This document shows, one piece after another, positions 58,268 to 64,000 of a stretch of 64,000 bases of DNA. Source of the stretch: Ciceribacter sp. T2.26MG-112.2 (lineage in GTDB: Bacteria > Pseudomonadota > Alphaproteobacteria > Rhizobiales > Rhizobiaceae); assembly GCF_900492205.1 (NCBI RefSeq), contig NZ_UEYQ01000002.1, positions 186,001 through 250,000 on the forward strand, written 5' to 3'. The first letter of the stretch is position 1. Every line of letters starts with the position of its first letter. The position numbers and the translations under genes are program-made. The notes beneath the pieces were generated by a model. The model ran no database searches, was not told the DNA's origin, and was given only the letters and a program-made list of their open reading frames with translations.

Positions 58268-59224
58268 TCAGCCCACCACATTCCTTGGCGTGCCGGCGAC
58301 GAAGAGTTCGATGTTTTCGATCAGCTGGTCGGCCAGCGACTGGATGGCTTCGCGGCTGGCCCAGGCGACATGCGGGGTGAGGATGACGTTGAGGCGGGCG
58401 GCGATGCGCATCATCGGGCTGTCGGCGGCCGGCGGTTCGCCGTCGGTGACGTCGAAGCCGGCAGCGGCGATTTCGCCCTTTTCCAGCGCCTGCTCCAATG
58501 CCAGCTCGTCGACCAGTCCGCCGCGGCCGGTGTTGATGATGATCGGCGTCTTCTCCATCAGGGCGAATTCTCGCGTGCTTATGATGCCGCGGGTTTCGGC
58601 ATTGAGCGGGCAGTGGAGGGTGAGGACATCGGCTCGGCGCATCACCTCGTCGAACGGCGTCTGGCCGGGTTTGACCTGGTCCGTTCCCTTGCGGCCGGCG
58701 ATCAGCACCTTCATGCCAAAAGCCTCGGCGATGCGGCCGACGGCCTTTCCGAGCGTGCCGTGGCCGATAATGCCGAGCGTGGAGCCGCCGAGGTCGGCGA
58801 TCGGGTGGTCGAAGAAGCAGAATTGCGCCGCCTCCTGCCAGCGCCCGTCGAGCACCGATTGGCGATAGGGAATGATCGAGCGGCGCAGCGCCAGCATCAG
58901 GGCGAAGGTGTGTTCCGGCACGGTATGCTTCGCATAGTTGCGGATGTTGGAGACGGTGATGCCGCGCTCTTTGGCGGCGGCGAGGTCGACGATGTCGGTG
59001 CCGGTGGCGGCGACCGCGATCATCTTCAGGCGCGGGGCATGGATCAGGCTTTCACGCCGCAGCGGCACCTTGTTGGAGACGACGATGTCGGCCTTGGCGA
59101 TCCGTTCGCGGACCTGCTCGGCGGTGGTTCGATCATGAACCACCAGTTCATGGGGAAATCCGGGTGGCCGCAGAATGGTTTCGGGGGAAAGTGTATCGCG
59201 GTCGAGAAAGACGATCGTCAACAT
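58268..59224 (-). CDS. D-2-hydroxyacid dehydrogenase (hydroxypyruvate reductase-like)
   Basis: A 318-residue NAD(P)-dependent dehydrogenase with all family motifs: LGIIGHGTLGKAVG (dinucleotide), HCPLNAETRGII, NTGRGGLVDELAL with the catalytic arginine, GFDVTDGEPP with the glutamate and LTPHVAWASREA with the histidine. It most resembles the hydroxypyruvate/glyoxylate reductase (HprA) group, which makes glycerate or glycolate. I chose ATG 59224 (MLTIVFLD) over an upstream start because the fold begins there and GGAG is just upstream. It stands alone between two repeats. Confidence 0.85.
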   Translation of the reverse strand: MLTIVFLDRDTLSPETILRPPGFPHELVVHDRTTAEQVRERIAKADIVVSNKVPLRRESLIHAPRLKMIAVAATGTDIVDLAAAKERGITVSNIRNYAKHTVPEHTFALMLALRRSIIPYRQSVLDGRWQEAAQFCFFDHPIADLGGSTLGIIGHGTLGKAVGRIAEAFGMKVLIAGRKGTDQVKPGQTPFDEVMRRADVLTLHCPLNAETRGIISTREFALMEKTPIIINTGRGGLVDELALEQALEKGEIAAAGFDVTDGEPPAADSPMMRIAARLNVILTPHVAWASREAIQSLADQLIENIELFVAGTPRNVVG

Positions 59225-59362
59225 GGCAGTCGGCACTCCTTGCTCAGGCACGCGCATTAGAAAGAGGGTTCATTGCCATGGCAAGGACGGTTCGGCGGCG
59301 AAGAGTACGGTCCGACGCGCTCGCGTTGAGAAGACGCGGTGGGGAAAAAGCGGACGCGAAAA

Positions 59363-59386
59363 AGCCCGGGACGGTGGTCCCGGGCT
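59363..59386 (-). terminator. Rho-independent terminator of csbD
   Basis: AGCCCGGGAC-GGTG-GTCCCGGGCT is a perfect 10-bp stem with a 4-base loop. On the minus strand it ends in TTTTTCGC, 12 bp after the csbD-like stop codon, which is a classical terminator layout. Confidence 0.85.
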
Positions 59387-59398
59387 CATTGATCCGTG

Positions 59399-59596
59399 TT
59401 AGTGGCGACCGAGCCAGGTGTCGATCTCGCGTTCGGCTTCTTCCTCGGACTTGCCGTAGGCTTCCTGGATCTTGCCCGACAGCTGCTTGCGGTTGCCGGC
59501 GATCACGTCCATGTCGTCGCCGGTGATCTTGCCCCACTGTTCCTGGGCCTTGCCCTTGAACTGCTCCCAATTGCCTTCGATCTGGTTCCAATTCAT
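59399..59596 (-). CDS. CsbD-family stress protein
   Basis: A 65-residue hydrophilic protein with the CsbD/YjbJ pattern: MNWNQIEGNWEQFKGKAQEQWGKITGDDMDVIAGNRKQLSGKIQEAYGKSEEEAEREI. CsbD proteins are abundant general-stress proteins of unknown biochemical role. AAGGAGATCGAC precedes the start. An EcfG-type promoter 53 bp upstream and a clear terminator make this a single-gene stress-controlled unit, in keeping with the phyR/nepR genes nearby. Confidence 0.92.
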   Translation of the reverse strand: MNWNQIEGNWEQFKGKAQEQWGKITGDDMDVIAGNRKQLSGKIQEAYGKSEEEAEREIDTWLGRH

Positions 59597-59648
59597 GTCG
59601 ATCTCCTTCTCGGTTGGTTACGGTAGAGGTCGTTGTCCTCGGCTCAAC

Positions 59649-59673
59649 AACGCGACCGGCGGGGTTAGGTTCC
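59649..59673 (-). promoter_or_regulatory. EcfG-type promoter of csbD
   Basis: On the minus strand GGAAC (59673-59669) and CGTT (59652-59649) are separated by exactly 16 bases, a full match to the EcfG/RpoE2 consensus. The csbD start lies 53 bp downstream. Confidence 0.75.
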
Positions 59674-59843
59674 GGCGCTCGGGCCGAAAGATTTTCTGCC
59701 TCCGCGCGCGATTCCATTCCGTGGAAACTTCACACGTGAGAGCGCATAGGCACATATGAGAGTGCGTAGGCGGGCGTGGAGCGATGGACTGTCTCAGTGT
59801 CGAGGAAGCTTGCGTGCTATCGGGGGAAGGCCTAGAAAAATGA

Positions 59844-59868
59844 GGAACCGATCGACGGTTGAGACGTT
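59844..59868 (+). promoter_or_regulatory. EcfG-type promoter of the DUF883-like gene
   Basis: GGAAC (59844-59848), 16 bases, CGTT (59865-59868) is a full match to the general-stress promoter consensus, about 80 bp upstream of the start at 59948. Confidence 0.75.
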
Positions 59869-59947
59869 TTCAGCACGAAGCAGATCACGCATACTCATCA
59901 GCACCAAGCCGATGACGCGTCCCAAAAAGTTCACAAGGAGATTTCTG

Positions 59948-60316
59948 ATGGCGACTGTATCCATGGCGGACAAGGCGAAGGCCAAGGCGGACAACCTGAT
60001 CGACGAGGCGGAGGTCGCCACCAGCGCAAGCGCCGGCGACGTCCAGGCGGAACTGGAAAACCTGCGTCGCGACATTGCCGCGCTGACCCAGACGGTCGCC
60101 TCCTTCGGCACAGGCAAGCTCAAGGAAGCCAGCATCCGGGCCAGCCAGCTCGGTTCCGAAGCCGCCGACGTCTCCGCCCAGTATGTCGAGAGCGCCCGCG
60201 ACAGTCTTCGGTCGGCCGAACAGGATCTCCAAGCGCAGATCCGCGCCAAGCCGCTGCAGGCGGTCGCCATTGCGGCCGGCGTCGGCTTTCTCGCCGCTCT
60301 CCTGAGCCGGCGCTGA
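59948..60316 (+). CDS. DUF883/ElaB-like membrane-anchored protein
   Basis: A 122-residue protein. A long Ala/Glu/Lys-rich helical region (MADKAKAKADNLIDEAEVATSASAGDVQAELENLRRDIAALTQTVASFG, then EAADVSAQYVESARDSLRSAEQDLQAQI) is followed by a C-terminal hydrophobic tail KPLQAVAIAAGVGFLAALLSRR. This tail-anchored design is that of ElaB/YqjD/DUF883 proteins, reported in E. coli to be inner-membrane and ribosome-associated in stationary phase. AAGGAG is seven bases upstream of ATG 59948, and an EcfG-type promoter precedes it. The open frame upstream of 59948 is not supported. The next gene starts three bases after its stop. Confidence 0.8.
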   Translation: MATVSMADKAKAKADNLIDEAEVATSASAGDVQAELENLRRDIAALTQTVASFGTGKLKEASIRASQLGSEAADVSAQYVESARDSLRSAEQDLQAQIRAKPLQAVAIAAGVGFLAALLSRR

Positions 60317-60319
60317 TCC

Positions 60320-60766
60320 ATGCGGGGATTGCTCCAGCAGATTGTCGTCCTGGCATTGGGCAATGTCTCGACGACCGTGGTCGAGGTCAAGCGCAGGGCG
60401 ATCGGCGGGGTAATTGCCAGCGTCTTCTTCCTGACCGCCTATGTGGCCCTGGTGATGGCGCTGGCCTTCTTTGTCGCCTCAGAGGCGGGGCCGGTCGCGG
60501 CAAGCCTGGTGGTCGCGGGTGCGGCCATGGCTGCGGCGCTCGTGGTTCTCGCGGTGGTCGCCGTGCTCAACCGGCAGATGGAACGCCGCATGCTGGAACG
60601 GCAGGCGGCGCTGGCCGCGCGCGGTCCGGATCCGGTGACGGGCCGGTTGATCGCCGAACTGCCCGTCATGATGCGGGACAGCCCGATCGTCACGACGATC
60701 ATGGTCGGCAGTCTGGTCTATGTGCTGGCGCGTAGCCGGGGATTTGGACGAGGGCCGCGCTCTTAG
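60320..60766 (+). CDS. Small membrane protein, YqjE/holin-superfamily-like
   Basis: A 148-residue protein with two long hydrophobic helices (IGGVIASVFFLTAYVALVMALAFFV and VAASLVVAGAAMAAALVVLAVVAVL) and a third weaker one near the C terminus (IVTTIMVGSLVYVLARS). Amphipathic basic stretches (NRQMERRMLERQAALAARG) are in between. It follows the DUF883-like gene by three bases. The pairing DUF883-like plus YqjE-like mirrors E. coli yqjD-yqjE, which supports the family guess. It is probably expressed from the same EcfG-type promoter. Function unknown. Confidence 0.68.
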   Translation: MRGLLQQIVVLALGNVSTTVVEVKRRAIGGVIASVFFLTAYVALVMALAFFVASEAGPVAASLVVAGAAMAAALVVLAVVAVLNRQMERRMLERQAALAARGPDPVTGRLIAELPVMMRDSPIVTTIMVGSLVYVLARSRGFGRGPRS

Positions 60767-60862
60767 CGCCGAACCTATCGCTTTGGGGAGACCTGGTTTC
60801 CCCTCAGATCGGCAGCGGGCCGGGGCGCTGGCGGAAGGACGGAACCATGGTGCGGACCGGGT

Positions 60863-61057
60863 TCAATCCTTTTCGCCGCGCTCCGCTTTGTCGAGGCGCT
60901 CGAGAAGATCGAGGAATGCGGGAGGCGTGCCCTCTTCGACGATACTGTCGTAATAGCCGCGCAGCTTTCCGGCGATCATGGCGTTGGCGTCCTTCTTGTT
61001 CGACGCGGCGGGCGCAGGCCCCTTGCCCTGATCGGCTTGCTTGTCCGGCATTTTCAT
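60863..61057 (-). CDS. nepR: NepR anti-sigma factor of the general stress response
   Basis: A 64-residue protein with the NepR core KLRGYYDSIVEEGTPPAFLDLLERLDKAE (residues 31-59) after a flexible N terminus. NepR holds the sigma factor EcfG inactive until phosphorylated PhyR binds NepR instead. ATG 61057 has AAGGGGATTG upstream. It is divergent from phyR, the usual arrangement. The sigma factor gene normally found right after nepR is missing: the next genes downstream are on the other strand. Confidence 0.9.
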   Translation of the reverse strand: MKMPDKQADQGKGPAPAASNKKDANAMIAGKLRGYYDSIVEEGTPPAFLDLLERLDKAERGEKD

Positions 61058-61113
61058 CAATCCCCTTTGACCCCTAGGCGCGCATGAAATTAATCTATTA
61101 AGTGGGGCAACGG

Positions 61114-61158
61114 AAAAAAAGTTCCTTACCGGCGGAACTTTTTTTCGGATTGCGCGTT
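61114..61158 (+). promoter_or_regulatory. EcfG-type promoter of phyR within a perfect inverted repeat
   Basis: GGAAC (61134-61138), 16 bases, CGTT (61155-61158) is a full EcfG-promoter match 48 bp before phyR. The -35 lies in the right arm of a perfect 12-bp inverted repeat, AAAAAAAGTTCC (61114-61125) and GGAACTTTTTTT (61134-61145), so a mirrored GGAAC faces nepR. On that side the best CGTT is only 7 bases away, so a divergent promoter is not evident. Confidence 0.7.
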
Positions 61159-61205
61159 TTGAGCCCAGTCCGCACCCATATTTTATATCCAATTGGAGAA
61201 ACCGC

Positions 61206-62000
61206 ATGTCTCTTACTGCCCGCGTTGCCGCCCATCTGCCCTACCTCCGGCGATACGCTCGAGCCGTCACGGGCTCCCAGACTTCCGGAGACGCCTACGT
61301 CGCGGCGACGCTCGAGGCGCTGATCGCCGACCTCTCGATCTTCCCGAAGGGCGCCAATGATCGCGTTTCTCTCTACAAGCTGTTCGTCACGCTGTTTGAT
61401 TCCACGCATGTGGAAATCCCGGAAATTTCCACTCCGTTCGCCTGGGAAAAGCGCGCCGCCGCCAATCTCGCCAACGTGCCGACGCGGGCGCGCCATGCGT
61501 TCCTGCTGATCACGGTGGAAGGGTTCTCGCCGAGCGAGGCAGCCGAGGTTCTCGGCGTGTCGGAAGCCGAGTTCAATGCCCTGTTCAACGAAGCATCCGC
61601 CGAGATTTCGCGCCAGGTGGCGACCGATATCATGATCATCGAGGACGAGCCGCTGATCGCGCTCGACATCGAGCAGATGGTCGAGGATCTCGGCCATCGT
61701 GTCACCGGCATCGCCCGCACTCATGCGGAAGCGATCGATCTCTACAAGCGCACGAACCCCAAGATGGTGCTCGCCGACATCCAGCTCGCTGACGGCAGCT
61801 CGGGTATCGATGCGGTGAACGACATCCTCAAGGTCGATACCGTGCCGGTGATCTTCATTACGGCCTTCCCCGAGCGACTGCTGACCGGTGAACGACCGGA
61901 GCCCGCCTTCCTCGTCACCAAGCCCTTCAACCCAGATATGGTGAAGGCCCTGATCAGCCAGGCGCTGTTCTTCAACGAGCGGGTCGCCGAAAGCGCCTGA
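61206..62000 (+). CDS. phyR: PhyR general stress response regulator (sigma-mimic receiver protein)
   Basis: A 264-residue protein. The N-terminal sigma-factor-like domain (about 1-138: VAAHLPYLRRYARAVTGS, then TRARHAFLLITVEGFSPSEAAEVLGVSEAEFNALF) is fused to a C-terminal receiver domain. The receiver has acidic E146/D147, phosphoacceptor D191 (LADIQLADGSSG) and K239 (FLVTKPF). When phosphorylated, PhyR sequesters NepR and frees EcfG. An EcfG-type promoter upstream gives positive feedback. It is divergent from nepR and followed by an HWE-type kinase gene. Confidence 0.95.
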   Translation: MSLTARVAAHLPYLRRYARAVTGSQTSGDAYVAATLEALIADLSIFPKGANDRVSLYKLFVTLFDSTHVEIPEISTPFAWEKRAAANLANVPTRARHAFLLITVEGFSPSEAAEVLGVSEAEFNALFNEASAEISRQVATDIMIIEDEPLIALDIEQMVEDLGHRVTGIARTHAEAIDLYKRTNPKMVLADIQLADGSSGIDAVNDILKVDTVPVIFITAFPERLLTGERPEPAFLVTKPFNPDMVKALISQALFFNERVAESA

Positions 62001-62097
62001 CTGGGCTCAAGGAGGCCTGCGGATGCTCCACGCGGACGGGGCACCAGAGCCCCGGTGAGGCTCACAGCAGTTTGCCGAACAGCGGCGGAGTGAAAAA

Positions 62098-63096
62098 TTG
62101 GTACATCGATTGACATGGTTCGAACCTGAGCGCGGCGACGACAAGTTGCGCGAGTTCCTAATCACCGCGCTGATCGACATGAGTGCCAGCCTGTGCCTTC
62201 AGGACAGCGAGGGCCGGTACATCTGCATCACTACGCTGCCTGCGCGTTGGTCGCTGAAGTCGGGGGTAACGCCCAGCGACGAGGCGATCTTCGGCGCGGA
62301 TATCGGCGCCCGCCTGAAGGAAATGAAAGCCGGGCTGGCAAAGCCCGGCGATCACGCCGAACTCGAGATCGAGGCAGGGGACGACACCTTCTTCGAATTC
62401 CGTTGTCGCATGATTGCGATGGCCGATCAGGAGGTCAGCCTGATGACCATTGTCATCGACCGCACCGAGGACCGGCGGCGGGAGCGGTTGCTGAGGGCCC
62501 TGCTGCGCGAGGTCAGCCATCGCTCGAAGAACCTGCTTGCGATCATCCAGAGCATCGCATCGCAGACGGCGCGCTATTCCGGGACGCTCGAGACCTTCCT
62601 CACGAAGTTCCGCGGCCGGCTGCATGCCTTGTCGCAATCCCAGGACCTGATCACCGATTCGAGCTGGCGCGGGGCCTATTTCCGCGACCTGCTCAAGCAG
62701 CAGGTCGATCGCTACGTCCAGGAGAACGCCGACCTGGTGAAGGTTTCGGGAGAGGACGTTCTCTTGACCCCGAACGCCTCGCTGCATATCGGGCTGGCAC
62801 TGCATGAACTGGTGGTCAACGCGGTCAGCCATGGCGATTTCCTGTCGCGCCGCCGACGGATCGAGGTCAGTTGCGAGCGGATCGAGACCGATGCAGGGCC
62901 GCAGATCCGCGTTTTGTGGGTCGAACCCGTGGGCAGCCTCGACAGCGAGGCGCTGAAGGCGGCAAGGACGGCCCGATTCGGCAGCACCGTCCTGGAAAGG
63001 GTCGTTCCATCCTCGGTCAACGGGCAGGCCAGGCACAGTCTGGAAAAGGACCAGGTCCGTTACGAACTCACTTTCCCGCAGGAAACCTACGAATAG
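62098..63096 (+). CDS. HWE-type sensor histidine kinase, likely PhyR kinase
   Basis: A 332-residue cytoplasmic kinase. The N-terminal PAS-like sensor region (about 15-135) has SASLCLQDSEGRYICITTLPARWSLKSG. The phosphoacceptor motif is LREVSHRSKNLLAIIQSIASQT, the N-box is LHELVVNAVSHGDF, and the W-x-E of the HWE group is in VLWVEPVGS. There is no transmembrane segment. The TTG start at 62098 is preceded by GGAG at eight bases, and I see no ATG alternative before the fold. The location after phyR suggests that it phosphorylates PhyR; LovK-like or PhyK-like function is inference. Confidence 0.85.
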   Translation: MVHRLTWFEPERGDDKLREFLITALIDMSASLCLQDSEGRYICITTLPARWSLKSGVTPSDEAIFGADIGARLKEMKAGLAKPGDHAELEIEAGDDTFFEFRCRMIAMADQEVSLMTIVIDRTEDRRRERLLRALLREVSHRSKNLLAIIQSIASQTARYSGTLETFLTKFRGRLHALSQSQDLITDSSWRGAYFRDLLKQQVDRYVQENADLVKVSGEDVLLTPNASLHIGLALHELVVNAVSHGDFLSRRRRIEVSCERIETDAGPQIRVLWVEPVGSLDSEALKAARTARFGSTVLERVVPSSVNGQARHSLEKDQVRYELTFPQETYE

Positions 63097-63109
63097 GCGA
63101 CCCGGCGTC

Positions 63110-63134
63110 GGAACGATTTTCGATGCGAGTGATT
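63110..63134 (+). promoter_or_regulatory. Weak EcfG-like promoter upstream of the metallopeptidase gene
   Basis: GGAAC (63110-63114) is followed after 16 bases by GATT (63131-63134). The -35 is perfect but the -10 has two deviations from CGTT. The spacing to the start (87 bp) is reasonable. Listed because of the nearby phyR locus. Confidence 0.3.
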
Positions 63135-63220
63135 GTAAGCCCGCCGGGTGATCCCACGCTTCGTTTTGTGCGAGCCGCCCAAAATCCGGACCCTTCGTCT
63201 CACCGTCACGGGGAACTCGC

Positions 63221-64000
63221 ATGCGTCTGTTCCACTGCTCCAACTGTGCCAATGTCGTCCACTTTGACAATGACGGGTGCGTCAGCTGCGGCCTGCGGCT
63301 CGGATATCGTCCCGGCCGGTTCGACATGATCGCCCTTCAACAGGATGGCGATGCCTTCTTCGAGCCGTCCGATCGCCAGACCCCGCTCAAGCCCTGCGCC
63401 AATACCGGTATCGGCGCCTGCAACTGGCTGGTGGAGGACGAGCATCCATCGGGCTTCTGTATGGCCTGCCGGCACAATCTGACTATCCCCGATCTGTCGA
63501 CCCCGGAGAACAGCGAGAACTGGCAGAGGATCGAACTGGCAAAGCGCCATCTGTTCTATTCGCTGATGCGCTTCGGACTGCCGCTGGTCACCCGCATCGA
63601 AGATCCGGAAAACGGCCTGGGCTTCGAGTTTCTCGCCGACGACAGCAGCGCCGGCTCGACGGTCATGACCGGTCACGCCAATGGCCTTATCACCCTCAAC
63701 GTCGCCGAAGCCTCCGATGCGGAGCGCGAGGCGCGCCGCGTTTCGCTTGGAGAATCGTTCCGCACGCTGGTGGGCCACTTCCGGCACGAGGTCGGCCACT
63801 ACTACTGGGACCGGCTGGTGCGCGACCGGGGCAACCAGGAGACGTTCCGCGCCGTGTTCGGCGACGAAAGCCAGGACTATGGCGTGGCCCTCCAGCATCA
63901 TTATGCCGAGGGACCGGCACCGGGCTGGGAACAGTCCTTTGTCAGCGCCTATGCGGCGAGCCACCCCTGGGAGGACTTTGCCGAAACCTGGGCGCATTAC
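63221..64000 (+). CDS. Zinc-ribbon metallopeptidase-like protein (3' end beyond window)
   Basis: A 260-residue open frame from ATG 63221 to the window edge. The N terminus has a zinc ribbon with C6, C9, C20 and C23 (CSNC...CVSC) and a second cysteine set around 59-84 (CANTGIGAC, GFCMAC). A putative zinc peptidase domain follows with HEVGH in GHFRHEVGHYYWDRLV and a downstream WEDFAETWAHY. This fits the family of putative zinc-binding metallopeptidases (DUF2248/PF15887 type). The substrate is unknown. A weak GGAAC-N16-GATT element 87 bp upstream could place it under general stress control. Confidence 0.8.
   Translation, partial: MRLFHCSNCANVVHFDNDGCVSCGLRLGYRPGRFDMIALQQDGDAFFEPSDRQTPLKPCANTGIGACNWLVEDEHPSGFCMACRHNLTIPDLSTPENSENWQRIELAKRHLFYSLMRFGLPLVTRIEDPENGLGFEFLADDSSAGSTVMTGHANGLITLNVAEASDAEREARRVSLGESFRTLVGHFRHEVGHYYWDRLVRDRGNQETFRAVFGDESQDYGVALQHHYAEGPAPGWEQSFVSAYAASHPWEDFAETWAHY

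Noticed and set aside
61101..61125. EcfG promoter reading towards nepR
   Set aside because: GGAAC is present on the minus strand at 61125-61121, but the sequence 16-17 bases on does not contain GTT; the only CGTT is 7 bases away.

Overview
The window looks like chromosome (or large replicon) of an alphaproteobacterium of the Rhizobiales, most likely Rhizobiaceae. The sequence is GC-rich. It carries a RpiR-type iolR with an iolC-iolD-iolE-iolB operon, the PhyR/NepR general stress response pair, a DUF982 gene, and RIME-like palindromic intergenic repeats. The genus assignment is inference. No rRNA, tRNA, CRISPR array, prophage or transposase gene was seen.

Layout. (1) 1-2498: end of an RbbA-type double-ATPase exporter gene plus its HlyD partner, minus strand. 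(2) 2666-10095: a minus-strand peptide ABC transporter operon (binding protein, two permeases, two ATPases) ending in an amidase and interrupted twice by paired inverted repeats. (3) 10348-13595: a DUF982 gene, a PfkB-type kinase, and a divergent thuA-like gene with a Gfo/Idh/MocA oxidoreductase. (4) 13678-28906: a large myo-inositol region. It holds the inositol dehydrogenase, iolR, iolCDE, a small membrane protein, iolB, a further oxidoreductase, an SDR, a DUF3833 protein, an inositol-type ABC transporter and an IolI-like isomerase. Matches to the GGAA-N6-TTCC IolR motif lie at its three control points. (5) 29085-37883: a flavoprotein, an aminotransferase and a LysR regulator, divergent from an agmatinase-family ureohydrolase and a polyamine-type ABC transporter. 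(6) 37884-38521: a gene-free stretch with a dense cluster of inverted repeats. (7) 38522-46822: a 3-hydroxyisobutyrate dehydrogenase-like gene, a GMC oxidoreductase and a complete branched-chain amino acid type ABC transporter, with a divergent LysR gene and two matching operators. (8) 46827-57814: propionyl-CoA and valine catabolism. It holds methylmalonyl-CoA mutase, pccA, three small related unknown genes, pccB, the ScfR/PccR-type regulator, 3-hydroxyisobutyryl-CoA hydrolase and isobutyryl-CoA dehydrogenase. (9) 58268-59224: a 2-hydroxyacid dehydrogenase. (10) 59399-64000: a stress region with csbD, a DUF883-like protein, a small membrane protein, nepR, phyR, an HWE-type histidine kinase, and the start of a zinc-ribbon metallopeptidase.

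How the genes fit together. The inositol genes cover uptake (binding protein, ATPase, permease), oxidation (IolG/IdhA), dehydration (IolE), ring opening (IolD), isomerisation (IolB), and phosphorylation plus aldol cleavage (IolC fused to a DUF2090 aldolase domain). The final IolA/MmsA dehydrogenase is not in the window. Valine breakdown (isobutyryl-CoA dehydrogenase, HIBCH, MmsB-like) leads towards propionyl-CoA, which PccAB and the mutase convert to succinyl-CoA. The stress region has PhyR, NepR and a kinase, but no EcfG sigma factor gene next to nepR. Four good GGAAC-N16-(C/T)GTT promoters nevertheless precede phyR, csbD, the DUF883-like gene and the DUF982 gene.

The most unusual items are: three tandem small unknown genes inside the pccB-pccA operon; nepR/phyR without a linked sigma factor; the stem-loop cluster at 37939-38499; and a small membrane protein translationally coupled inside the iol operon.
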